DNA of 64,000 nucleotides, from contig NZ_AP025344.1 of the NCBI RefSeq assembly GCF_021654795.1, positions 372,001 through 436,000 on the forward strand, in the 5' to 3' direction. Origin of the DNA: Paenibacillus dendritiformis (GTDB taxonomy: Bacteria > Bacillota > Bacilli > Paenibacillales > Paenibacillaceae). This document shows, piece after piece, positions 52,646 through 60,958 of this stretch; the first letter of the stretch is position 1, and each line of letters starts with the position of its first letter. A program made the translations under genes and the position numbers. The notes under the pieces were generated by a model, which did not search any database, was not told the origin of the DNA, and saw only the letters and a list, made by a program, of their open reading frames with translations.

Positions 52646-52837
52646 TTGTGCTTAAGTGCTTTAATTTAACGTTCTGTGGCGGTATGATGTATCGTCTGCG
52701 GCCGTGAGCTATCTCGTCTGTAGCGGCATGCTTTTTTCGTTTGCGGCCATGGGCTCTATCGTTCTGTGGCTGTCCCGATATCGTGCTGCAGCGGCCTCTC
52801 TGCCGAGTCTCGGCAGGCAGTGTTTCTTGTGCTTAAG
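52646..52837. repeat. Direct repeats TTGTGCTTAAG flanking the 22-bp array
   Basis: Identical 11-bp words at 52646-52656 and 52827-52837 bracket the array; a small hairpin CTGCCGA/TCGGCAG (52800-52816) lies inside the right copy. They may be a target duplication or outer repeat units. Confidence 0.5.
52670..52803 (+). repeat. 22-23 bp degenerate tandem repeat, six units
   Basis: Units start at 52670, 52693, 52715, 52738, 52760 and 52782. Each begins CGT(T)CTG-GG or CGT-TGCGGC and ends near TAT or TCT, for example CGTTCTGTGGCGGTATGATG and CGTCTGCGGCCGTGAGCTAT. The period is steady although the sequence has drifted. Confidence 0.75.
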
Positions 52838-52846
52838 GGTATTGCA

Positions 52847-54085
52847 CTACATGTGCATCGCCGGGGAAGGCGGGACAGGGGCCGTCAGCTGATCCAGCAC
52901 CATGAGCGCTCCGCCGACCGCCAGGGCGTCTTCGCCGTAGCTGCCCTTGCTGAAGACGACCTGATATTGCGGGTAATGATAGGTTTTGCGAATCGCTGTC
53001 TGCGTCGCGGTATAGAAATAGAGATCGTTAATGTTCATGAACGGTCCGCCCAGCACGACGCGCTCCGGATGGAGCACATTAAGCAGGTTGGCAAGTCCGA
53101 CGCCAAAGTAGGTTGCCGCTTGGGTGACCAGCTCGGTGACGAGCGGATCGTGCTTCTTCAGCGCCTCGATAATATGCGGGAATGCGGCAGGCTCCCCGCG
53201 CGGCACGATATGCTCCAGCAGGCTGCGCCGGCCAATGCGCAGCATCGCGTTCGCTTCGCGCTCCAGCGCGTAGATGGTCGCATAGGAGTCAAGGCAGCCG
53301 TAGTTGCCGTTCGCGGAGCGGTTAGGGATGCCGTCGGCCTGAATGATCATTTGGCCGAGCGCGCCTTCCATGTCGACGGCTCCGTAGATAAGCTTGCCAT
53401 CGGACATCATCGCCGAGCGAAGACCGATCCCGACATGAACGTACAGCATGTGGCGCACGTCCATGGAGCGGTTCGCCCAAGCCTCGGCCCGGATGGCGGT
53501 ATTCGCGCCGTTGTCCAGCAGAACGGGAAGCCGCAGCCGCCGCTCCAGTTCGGCGACGATAGGCACGTTCTCCCACCCGGGAGCAGGGAAATATTCCGGC
53601 TGTAAAATAACGCCGTCAAACCGGTCCAGCGGTCCGACAGCGCCAATGCCAAGACCGAGTGCCGTGTCCGAATTCAGCCGGTACTCGTCCATCCATGTAT
53701 GAATATGGTCCGTTACGCGTTCCATGAGCCGTTCCGGCGTCATCTGGCCGTTCATCTCGATGACGTGGGCCGCCTTCATCTGTCCTGCCGTGTCCAGCAG
53801 GACGAGCCGGGATGAAGTTCGGGAGATATCAAGCCCGAAGGCATGGCCGTATTCCGCGCGGACACGGTACAGAATCGGACGCCGTCCGCCCGTGGAGGCG
53901 CCGAAGCCGCTCTCTGCGATAAGGCCGAGCGCCGTCAATTCCTCGAGTACACGGGTCAGCGTGCTTACGGTAAGCCCGCTCTCGCTGACCAGATCAGTTT
54001 TCGATATTTCCGGCGCGCGGCGGATTCGTTGAAACAGTTCTTTTCCCTTTTTGGAAGGGATGCGTTGCTCCAATGTATTACCCAT
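52847..54085 (-). CDS. ROK-family transcriptional regulator (NagC/XylR-like)
   Basis: The 412-aa protein has an N-terminal winged helix (about 10-65: KKGKELFQRIRRAPEISKTDLVSESGLTVSTLTRVLEELTALGLI) and a ROK sugar-kinase-like domain. The kinase motifs are degraded: the phosphate motif reads LDISRTSS, the catalytic Asp position reads LDNGANTA, and the zinc motif is reduced to GNYGCLDS. It should therefore sense a sugar or sugar phosphate without phosphorylating it. Its start overlaps the end of the upstream CHR gene by 8 nt, so it is co-transcribed with the two transporters. It probably controls them and perhaps the divergent sulfatase. Confidence 0.88.
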   Translation of the reverse strand: MGNTLEQRIPSKKGKELFQRIRRAPEISKTDLVSESGLTVSTLTRVLEELTALGLIAESGFGASTGGRRPILYRVRAEYGHAFGLDISRTSSRLVLLDTAGQMKAAHVIEMNGQMTPERLMERVTDHIHTWMDEYRLNSDTALGLGIGAVGPLDRFDGVILQPEYFPAPGWENVPIVAELERRLRLPVLLDNGANTAIRAEAWANRSMDVRHMLYVHVGIGLRSAMMSDGKLIYGAVDMEGALGQMIIQADGIPNRSANGNYGCLDSYATIYALEREANAMLRIGRRSLLEHIVPRGEPAAFPHIIEALKKHDPLVTELVTQAATYFGVGLANLLNVLHPERVVLGGPFMNINDLYFYTATQTAIRKTYHYPQYQVVFSKGSYGEDALAVGGALMVLDQLTAPVPPSPAMHM

Positions 54086-54614
54086 AGATTACCATCCCCG
54101 CTATTCCAGACAATATGATGACCGTGATTGGATGCAATCGAAGCCCAATCAGTGCGAACAAGGCGGCGATAAACAAAAGGGCCGGCCAGGCCGAGCTGAT
54201 CGTCCAGCCGTCCAGATAGCCTGCGTGGCGCGTCATGTTGACCGCCGCCAAGGCAATCAGCGCCACGACGGCAGGCTTCATTCCGTCCAATGCGGACTGC
54301 ACCCAATGATTATCATACACGCGATAGAAAAATGTGGCAACGGCGAACATGATGATGGCCGACGGCAGCGCGATGCCGAACGCGGCCATGAGGCTGCCCG
54401 GCCAGCCCGCCGCGGTATAGCCGACGTATACGGCGCTGTTCATCGCGATAGGTCCGGGAGCCATGCCGGCCAGTGCGACGGCTTCGGGATATTGCGAGGC
54501 GGTCAGCCATTGATGTCTCAACGCTTCATGCTCAATGACCGGCAGCATGGCATAGCCGCCGCCGAACGAGACGAAGCCCAGTTTGAAAAACGTCCAAAAT
54601 AAGTCCCAAAGCAT
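54078..54614 (-). CDS. chrA: CHR-family (chromate transporter-like) half protein 2
   Basis: The 178-aa membrane protein is one half-size CHR domain with the family pattern FFKLGFVSFGGGYAMLPVIEHEAL at the start and GMAPGPIAMNSAVYVGYTAAGWPGSL in the middle. Half-size CHR proteins occur as gene pairs that work together as an inverted dimer. The family exports chromate and is linked to sulfate, its structural analogue. The ATG follows GAAGGA. It is preceded by the first half gene 38 bp upstream and followed by an overlapping ROK regulator. Confidence 0.9.
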   Translation of the reverse strand: MLWDLFWTFFKLGFVSFGGGYAMLPVIEHEALRHQWLTASQYPEAVALAGMAPGPIAMNSAVYVGYTAAGWPGSLMAAFGIALPSAIIMFAVATFFYRVYDNHWVQSALDGMKPAVVALIALAAVNMTRHAGYLDGWTISSAWPALLFIAALFALIGLRLHPITVIILSGIAGMVIYG

Positions 54615-54652
54615 GCTGCATCCTTCTTTCTGGGCGATTCGGGATTCATCGT

Positions 54653-55312
54653 CTAGCCTTGTTCCTTCTTTATCTGACGGGAGGAGGAAGGAGGGTGGAG
54701 CGAAGAGGCGGCATAGGCGCCCTCATGGCGACGCAATCTGCGGTGCCGGAACCATTCCGCCACAAGGCCGGCCGCCGCTCCGATGGCAAGCACGGCAATT
54801 GGATTGAACGGGGTCCACAGCAGCAAGGCTACGGACAATAAGGATACGGTCCAGCCGAAAACGTGACGCAAGGCATCTCTACCCATGCGGAAGGCGGCGT
54901 ATACGATCAGGGCGATGACCGTCGGCTTCATGCCCGCAAGCGCTCCCTGCACGTAAGAATTGCTGCGGAACCAGCCGGCTGCGATCCCGAGCGCAAGCAT
55001 GATGAGGACGGTGGGCAAGGCAATCCCCGTAATGGCCGCGATCAGGCCGGGAAGGCCTGCAATCCGGTAGCCGACAAGAGCGGCAACATTGAGGCCGATC
55101 CCTCCCGGGGCGGCGCCGGACAAGGCGGTGATTTCCGCCATTTCCTGTTCGCCGAGCCATTGGCGCTTCTGCGTCACTTCCCGGTCGATGATTGGCAGAA
55201 TCGCATACCCGCCGCCGAAGGTCGTCGGGCCGATCTTGAGGAACGTAAGAAATAATTGCAAAAGAATAGCGGGATAACCCGGTAATTTTCTGGCGTTCGG
55301 AGTGTCGCTCAT
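54653..55312 (-). CDS. chrA: CHR-family (chromate transporter-like) half protein 1
   Basis: The ATG of MSDTPNARKLPGYPA is used; the open frame upstream starts in a region without signals. The 219-aa protein has the CHR landmarks LFLTFLKIGPTTFGGGYAILPIIDREV and GAAPGGIGLNVAALVGYRIAG, five or six helices and a charged tail. It forms a pair with the next gene. Real substrate unknown: chromate, or sulfate in view of the adjacent sulfatase. Confidence 0.9.
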   Translation of the reverse strand: MSDTPNARKLPGYPAILLQLFLTFLKIGPTTFGGGYAILPIIDREVTQKRQWLGEQEMAEITALSGAAPGGIGLNVAALVGYRIAGLPGLIAAITGIALPTVLIMLALGIAAGWFRSNSYVQGALAGMKPTVIALIVYAAFRMGRDALRHVFGWTVSLLSVALLLWTPFNPIAVLAIGAAAGLVAEWFRHRRLRRHEGAYAASSLHPPSSSRQIKKEQG

Positions 55313-55562
55313 CGCTTCATCCCCATTCTTGTGACTGATATGCTTTGCGGTGCCTCTTCTGCTAGTATAACTGACTTTCAACCAAAATGGAAGAAAGTTA
55401 AAAGGGGAAGGCGTTTGTTTTCTGAAAAAAGCTTGTATTCCCGTGGAATGTGAGTGGGGTTTGGAGAAAACCAACCAATCTTTCGTTCGTTATGATAAAA
55501 TGGTTGCAGAATGATAGGGCTTTCAATTGAACTTATCTTTTAGAAGCAAAGGAGATGGAACG

Positions 55563-57029
55563 ATGACAGCCAACGAGACGGCGCGTCCCAACGTTCTTCT
55601 AATCACGGTGGATCAAATGCGCTTCGATTGCCTGAGCATCGCCGGTCATCCGCTGGTTGAGACCCCGAACCTGGATGAGTTGGCCCGAACAGGGGTTCGG
55701 TTCGATCGCGCCTATACGGCGACTCCGTCGTGCGTTCCGGCGCGGGCGGCGATTTTTACAGGGCAGTCCCAGACCTCCCATGGGCGAGTTGGCTACCGGG
55801 ATTGTGTACCCTGGAATTATGAGACGACGCTTCCGGGCGAATTGGCGGGCGCAGGATACCATACCCAGTGTGTCGGAAAAATGCATGTCTATCCGGCACG
55901 GAATCTGCTCGGATTCCATAACGTCGTGCTGCATGACGGCTATTTGCATCATAACCGGAACCGCAATACGCCATCGCAGGCTCATTTTGATGAAGCAGAT
56001 GATTATGTGATCTGGCTTAGAGAACGCGTCCCCGGCGCAGATCTAACCGACCTTGGCCTGGATTGCAACGCGTCGACGGTGGCCCGTCCATGGCATCTGC
56101 CAGAGATGCTGCATCCGACGAATTGGACAGTTACGCAGTCCATTGATTTTTTGCGGCGCCGAGATCCGGGCAAACCGTTCTTCCTCTGGATGTCGTTCGT
56201 GCGCCCGCATCCGCCCTTCGATCCGCCGCAAGCGTATCTCGATATGTATAAGGACGAGGAGATCCCGGATCCGCCGGTCGGAGATTGGGCGGACACGGAG
56301 GATGAAGCACGGGAAGGGCTCAGCCCGGTTACGTCCCGCAGCATTGTGCCGAAGCGGAGGCTGAAGCAGGCGAGGGCCGCCTACTATGCGCTGATTACGC
56401 ATCTCGATCATCAGATCGGCCGCTTCCTGCAAATGCTGGACGAATACGGAGAGCTGCGGAATACGGTCATCCTGTTCACGTCGGATCACGGGGAACTGCT
56501 GGGCGACCACAATCTGTTCCGCAAATCGCTGCCGTATGAAGGAAGCGCCCGCGTGCCGTTCATCGTGAACGATCCGGGCAACCGGCTCGGCTTGAAGCGG
56601 GGCAGCGTCGTCGAGGATCTCGTCGAGATGCGGGATATTATGCCGACGCTGCTCGATGCCGCGGGCGTGCCGATCCCGGCGGGCGTGGACGGGAAGAGCG
56701 TGCTTGCGGCGGCGCGCGGCCGGGAACGGGAATGGCGCGACTATTTGCACGGGGAGCACGCACAGGGAATGGCTTCGACGCATTGGGTGACGAACGGCAA
56801 GGAGAAGTTTATCTGGTATTCTCAGACCGGCGTGGAGCAATATTTTGATCTCGTTCATGATCCGCAGGAGCTTCACAATGCGATCGGCGATGCCGCCGTC
56901 CAGGAGCGGGTGGCATATTGGCGGCAGGTGCTCGTGCGGGAGCTGAAGGACAGGGAAGAAGGTTACAGCGACGGGGAAAAGCTGATTACCGGATGTACGC
57001 CGGTCGCGTGTCTGTCTCATATTTTATAA
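55563..57029 (+). CDS. Cys-type sulfatase (formylglycine-dependent)
   Basis: The ATG of MTANETARPNVLLITVDQMR has AAAGGAG at 7 nt; an upstream in-frame ATG lacks a site. The 488-aa protein is a type I sulfatase with metal-binding Asp17 in ITVDQMR, the modification motif Cys57-Val-Pro-Ala-Arg61 followed by AAIFTG, and LFTSDHGELLGDHNLFRKSLPYEG. There is no signal peptide, so it acts in the cytoplasm and needs aerobic Cys oxidation by the FGE encoded at 51384. Substrate class (aryl, choline or sugar sulfate) is not clear. It is divergent from the CHR/ROK operon. Confidence 0.92.
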   Translation: MTANETARPNVLLITVDQMRFDCLSIAGHPLVETPNLDELARTGVRFDRAYTATPSCVPARAAIFTGQSQTSHGRVGYRDCVPWNYETTLPGELAGAGYHTQCVGKMHVYPARNLLGFHNVVLHDGYLHHNRNRNTPSQAHFDEADDYVIWLRERVPGADLTDLGLDCNASTVARPWHLPEMLHPTNWTVTQSIDFLRRRDPGKPFFLWMSFVRPHPPFDPPQAYLDMYKDEEIPDPPVGDWADTEDEAREGLSPVTSRSIVPKRRLKQARAAYYALITHLDHQIGRFLQMLDEYGELRNTVILFTSDHGELLGDHNLFRKSLPYEGSARVPFIVNDPGNRLGLKRGSVVEDLVEMRDIMPTLLDAAGVPIPAGVDGKSVLAAARGREREWRDYLHGEHAQGMASTHWVTNGKEKFIWYSQTGVEQYFDLVHDPQELHNAIGDAAVQERVAYWRQVLVRELKDREEGYSDGEKLITGCTPVACLSHIL

Positions 57030-57032
57030 GGA

Positions 57033-57067
57033 ACAAGGCCAGCCTCAAGGAAATCGGGCTGGCCTTG
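57033..57067. terminator. Bidirectional hairpin between sulfatase and CYTH-like genes
   Basis: AAGGCCAGCC (57035-57044) pairs perfectly with GGCTGGCCTT (57057-57066). T runs are short on both strands. Confidence 0.7.
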
Positions 57068-57071
57068 CGGC

Positions 57072-57956
57072 TTAATAGCGCTGCAAAATAAGCTGGGTCT
57101 TCAATTGGTCGACCGGGAGCAGCCAGCCCGCTTGGGTCAGGTCGGCTTCCAGCTCCGCTTTTTTGGCGGCGGCCGCCGCTCCGTCCGCCTCCTTGAAGGA
57201 GGCCTCGACGATGTACTCAAAGCCGGTGCCGGCTTCATTTTTGATCTCCCATACTTCAATGTCGATTTTGCCCCCGTCCCACAGCCCGCTGGAGCGGGTG
57301 GCGTTCACGGGGCCGTACAGCTTCTGAACGGCTTGAAGCTGGTTCACGCCCCATTGCGGCGCGCTCCAATTGACGAATTTGCCGGGCGCTTCGTCGATCG
57401 CCCAGGTGCGGGAGGCCGCCAGATCAGGCAGGGCCATGCCGCTGAAGCCGTCTTTTTTCACTTTTTTCTTGCGTGAGATGCTCAGCGTCTGCTTGGCGTA
57501 CCCCCAATCGACCTGGGCTTCGTAATTCGTGTCGTTCGCGGTAAAGCCGTCCCGGGCCGCCTTGGCGAGCGCCGCATTCAGATTGCCATTCTCGACAGGA
57601 TAACGCTTCTTGTACACAATCTCGAATTTATTGCTGGCGTCGTTCTCTTTTTTGCGGAGCCGGACATACCAGCCTTCCTGATTGATACGCTGATCATTCG
57701 TGTCCAGGAACTGGACCCGGATCTTCTCGGCGGCCCCTGTCTGGAAATAGGTCCGGACAGCGGGAGCCAGCCCGTGATTGGCATCGAGCACAAGGCTCGG
57801 ATCCAGGAACAGTTTGACTTCGTAATCGGGCGTCATCGGCTGCGGCGCCGCTGACGAGGAAGCGGGGGCCGCGGATGCTGCGAAGGAAGCCAACGCGATG
57901 AGGAGCGCGAAGATTCCGATCCAAGTGCGGTAATGAAGGGAAATTCGGTTGGACAT
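57072..57956 (-). CDS. Secreted CYTH-like (triphosphate tunnel fold) protein
   Basis: The ATG of MSNRISLHYRTWIGIF lies behind GGAAAGGTGGAA and gives 294 aa. A signal peptide ends near ASAAPA and a Ser/Ala/Pro linker follows. The rest shows strands typical of a CYTH tunnel: YEVKLFLD, KIRVQFLDT, GWYVRLRKKEND, KFEIVYKKRYPV, YEAQVDWGY, KIDIEVWEI and EYIVEASFKE, with alternating acidic and basic residues that would line the tunnel. The N-terminal ExExK of catalytic members is only partly matched (EVK). It could bind or hydrolyse phosphorylated ligands outside the cell. It is the last gene of the ABC operon, 25 bp behind the beta-CASP gene. Confidence 0.65.
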   Translation of the reverse strand: MSNRISLHYRTWIGIFALLIALASFAASAAPASSSAAPQPMTPDYEVKLFLDPSLVLDANHGLAPAVRTYFQTGAAEKIRVQFLDTNDQRINQEGWYVRLRKKENDASNKFEIVYKKRYPVENGNLNAALAKAARDGFTANDTNYEAQVDWGYAKQTLSISRKKKVKKDGFSGMALPDLAASRTWAIDEAPGKFVNWSAPQWGVNQLQAVQKLYGPVNATRSSGLWDGGKIDIEVWEIKNEAGTGFEYIVEASFKEADGAAAAAKKAELEADLTQAGWLLPVDQLKTQLILQRY

Positions 57957-57981
57957 CGGTATTCCACCTTTCCGTTCCATG

Positions 57982-59271
57982 TTATATCCGGATGGAGCAT
58001 CCGGGACGCAAGGAATGCAGCCCCTGGTAACCGAGCTGGCGAAGCTTCTGCTGCAGCCGGTCGGTCATCTCCTTGGGCGCATGCGCCAATATCGTCGCGG
58101 CAGACGGCATGGCGTCCATCATCTGCTGCACATCGGGCAGGCCTTGATGGATTTTGTAGCGGAACCGGCGCACCTCGCAGGTGGAGCTGGCCGCGACGGC
58201 CGCTCCGAAGCTGTCTCGGCCGAGGTGTCCGGTGAACAGCACGGCGTTGCGCTTCCGGGTATTGAGCTGCTCGTAATAGAAACGGGCTGCGGGTGTATGC
58301 ATCATGCCGTCGGTGACGAGGATGACCCGCGGCGGTCCCTCCAGCACCCGCATCCGCTCGCCATCGCTGCCGACGAGGGAGAGCCGCGGAGAGAGCAAGC
58401 AGCGCTGCAGGCGTTCCACGGCGTCGGCCTGGAACCATTGCGGCCATTGCCGGTACATAGCGGCCGCGTCCGCGATGGCGGACTCGGCGGCCAGCGGCTG
58501 CCCGGGGAAGCGCTCGTGCAGCCAGAGCAGCAGCTCCTGGCTGCGGCCGAACAGCGGAACGGGCAGCAGCACGTGTCCGCCCCGCCGGAGCACTTCTTCG
58601 ATCTTGGCGCCCAGCCGGGACAGCAACTCCTGCTGCCGCCTCGCATCTTCGCCGTAGGCGGCGTCGATAATCGAGACGTCCACCTTCTCGGCCCCAGGCG
58701 GCGCGCCGACGCAGCGGGAATACCCCGGCGGTTCCGCCTTCAGCAGCAGCGATTCGGCGCAATAATCGCCGGAATAAAATACCCGCTGGCCCCGGATGTC
58801 GAGCAGGAGCCAGATGGCCCCGAGCGCGTGGCCGCTAGGGCCCCAGCAGGCCCGCACCTGGGGCGAAGCGGCGAACCATCGTCCCGGCGGGGCTTCCTCT
58901 TCCACGTAGCGGAAGCGGATGAGCCGCACATCGTCTTCCCCGTACGGGACGATCGAGCCGGCGCCCTGCGCATAGCTGCGCCAGGCCTGGAAATAGGCGG
59001 GCAGCTGCGACGCGGTCGCCCGGGACGTCCATACTTCCCCGGCATAGCCGGATCGGTACAGCAGGGGGAGGGCCATCGAGTGATCCTCATGGGCATGCGA
59101 CAGGAACACGGCCTCGATGGCGCGAATCCGATCCGGGTCAAGCAGGGGATAGACACCTCCTTCCTCCTTTTTGCCGCCGCAGTCGAGCAGCACGGCGCAT
59201 TCGTCATGTTGTATGTAATAGCAGGAACGGCCATGTTCGCCCGCTCCTCCCCATACTGTCACATTCAACAT
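57982..59271 (-). CDS. Beta-CASP metallo-beta-lactamase-fold protein
   Basis: The 429-aa protein has the metal motif SHAHEDH near residue 60, further metal ligands in GPSGHALGA and YSGDYC, and the beta-CASP insert with VLLPVPLFGRSQELLLWL. Then come VILVTDGMM and a C-terminal His in ILAHAPKE. This places it with CPSF73/RNase-type nucleases rather than beta-lactamases. There is no signal peptide. It starts 7 nt behind the permease stop, so it is clearly in the ABC operon. A nuclease-like protein in a solute-import operon is unexpected; it might be a repurposed phosphoesterase. Confidence 0.8.
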   Translation of the reverse strand: MLNVTVWGGAGEHGRSCYYIQHDECAVLLDCGGKKEEGGVYPLLDPDRIRAIEAVFLSHAHEDHSMALPLLYRSGYAGEVWTSRATASQLPAYFQAWRSYAQGAGSIVPYGEDDVRLIRFRYVEEEAPPGRWFAASPQVRACWGPSGHALGAIWLLLDIRGQRVFYSGDYCAESLLLKAEPPGYSRCVGAPPGAEKVDVSIIDAAYGEDARRQQELLSRLGAKIEEVLRRGGHVLLPVPLFGRSQELLLWLHERFPGQPLAAESAIADAAAMYRQWPQWFQADAVERLQRCLLSPRLSLVGSDGERMRVLEGPPRVILVTDGMMHTPAARFYYEQLNTRKRNAVLFTGHLGRDSFGAAVAASSTCEVRRFRYKIHQGLPDVQQMMDAMPSAATILAHAPKEMTDRLQQKLRQLGYQGLHSLRPGCSIRI

Positions 59272-59278
59272 CGGTCCA

Positions 59279-60940
59279 TCACTTCCTGTCCGCCCCGAAG
59301 TAGTTCACAACAAGCAGCAGAATCGTCGTCAGCCCGACCGAGACGACGGCCATCGCCATGCCCAGCGAGACTTCGCCCTGCTCGAATTGGGCGAAAATAT
59401 AGGTCGCCGACACCTGCATCGAAGGCGGCAGAATCAGGAGCGAAGCGACCAGCTCCCGGATGGAGATGGTGAAGCTCATCATCCAGCCGGCCAGCATGCC
59501 CGGCACGAGCAGGGGCAGCAGAATGCGCCGGAAGGCGTACGCTCCCGTGCCGCCGAATACCCGGCCGGCCTGAAGGAGCGAGCGGTCGATCTGTCCGAGG
59601 CCGGACTTGATATATTGCACCGAATAGGGCAGGAACAGCACCGAGTAGGTGAGGACGACCATGCCGTAGGTGTTGTACAGCGGCAATGGCATCCAGGGCG
59701 AATTCCAGAACAGAATGAGCCCGACGACGAGGACGATGCCGGGAACCATGTTCGGCAGCAGGCTGAAGGCATCGGTCACGCGCTGCGCGGCCGTCTTGGC
59801 CGAGCCGATGATCAAGGCCAGGAACAGGCCGAGAAGCGTGCCGATGGAGGCGGAGAGCAGCGCCAGGCCGACGCTGTTCTCCAGCGCCTGCATGCCGGGG
59901 GAGCCGGGGCGCAGCAGCTCCGCATAGTGGGCCGGGGTAAAATTGTCCCAGGCCAGCCCGTGGCCGCGCAGCTTCTGCAGCGATGCGGCAATGATAGAAA
60001 AATAGGGCACGCCGATGGACGCGGCGAGCAAGGCGGCCACAAAGCCCCAGGCGGCTCCCTTCCTCCAGCCGGTCAAGCGGCGCTCCGTCTCGCGTCCGCC
60101 TCGGCCGCCGATGACCGGGTAATGGAAGCGGCGGGTAATGACGCTCTGGGCGTACCAGAACAGGAGACAGCCGCCGAGCAGCAGCGAAGCCAGGGATGCC
60201 GCCTTGCCGAAATCGATCGGCCAACTGGAGATGTAGTTGTGAATTTCGCTCGTCATGACATAGAAGCCGATCCTGCGGCCGAAGGTGGCCGGCGTTCCGA
60301 ATTCGGCTATCGTCTTGACGAAGACGAGCAGCGCTCCCATGGCGTAGCTGGACAGCAGCAGCGGCAGGACGACGCGCCGCAGCCGATAGCCGCAGCCTGC
60401 GCCATGCAGCGCCGCGGCTTCCTCGCAGCCGGTGCCGATGCGCTGCAGCGCGTTCCGCAGAATCAAGTACAGGAACGGGAACAGATGCAGGCTCATGACG
60501 GCGACCATGCCGAACAGGCTGAAGAATAGCGGGGTGACCGCTTCGGCGGACGGGAGCAGCTGCTCGAGGAAGCCCCGGCGCTGCATGAATAAAATCCACC
60601 CCATCGACCCGATGTAGGGCGGGGTCATGAACGGGATAATAAGCACGACATCGAGCCAGCCGTGGCGCCCGATCGAGGTTTTGGCCGACAGGATCGCCAT
60701 CGGCAGGGCCAGCAGGGTAGCGCCGAGCACGACCCATGCGCCGAGCTGGATCGTATTCCACATCACCTGCGCCAGCTGCGGGTTAGCCAGGATACGGAAC
60801 GGCGCCCCGAGATCGAGGGCCGTTCCGTTCCGGACGCCCGTCAGCAGGATCATCCAGAGCGGAGCGGCGATGAGCGCCGCCAGCAAGACAAGGGCGAGGA
60901 CCGCTCCGAGCGTTTTATAGTTCCATCGTGTCGTTGCCAT
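59279..60940 (-). CDS. ABC transporter permease, two fused domains (Fe3+/phosphonate type)
   Basis: The 553-aa protein has about twelve helices in two halves, each with the EAA loop of binding-protein-dependent importers (EEAAALHGAGCGYRLRRVVLPLLL; LLQAGRVFGGTGAYAFRRILLPLLVPG). Fused permeases of this kind (FbpB/SfuB-like) serve ferric iron or 2-aminoethylphosphonate. It follows the binding-protein gene by 18 bp. Confidence 0.9.
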   Translation of the reverse strand: MATTRWNYKTLGAVLALVLLAALIAAPLWMILLTGVRNGTALDLGAPFRILANPQLAQVMWNTIQLGAWVVLGATLLALPMAILSAKTSIGRHGWLDVVLIIPFMTPPYIGSMGWILFMQRRGFLEQLLPSAEAVTPLFFSLFGMVAVMSLHLFPFLYLILRNALQRIGTGCEEAAALHGAGCGYRLRRVVLPLLLSSYAMGALLVFVKTIAEFGTPATFGRRIGFYVMTSEIHNYISSWPIDFGKAASLASLLLGGCLLFWYAQSVITRRFHYPVIGGRGGRETERRLTGWRKGAAWGFVAALLAASIGVPYFSIIAASLQKLRGHGLAWDNFTPAHYAELLRPGSPGMQALENSVGLALLSASIGTLLGLFLALIIGSAKTAAQRVTDAFSLLPNMVPGIVLVVGLILFWNSPWMPLPLYNTYGMVVLTYSVLFLPYSVQYIKSGLGQIDRSLLQAGRVFGGTGAYAFRRILLPLLVPGMLAGWMMSFTISIRELVASLLILPPSMQVSATYIFAQFEQGEVSLGMAMAVVSVGLTTILLLVVNYFGADRK

Positions 60941-60958
60941 CTCGGCGTCTCCGTTTCC

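Larger units (their letters stand above)
52506..52846. other. Gap between FGE and ROK genes
   Basis: No gene is seen. The first ~140 bp should hold the FGE promoter; most of the rest is the 22-bp array (52670-52803), flanked by two copies of TTGTGCTTAAG. Confidence 0.6.
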
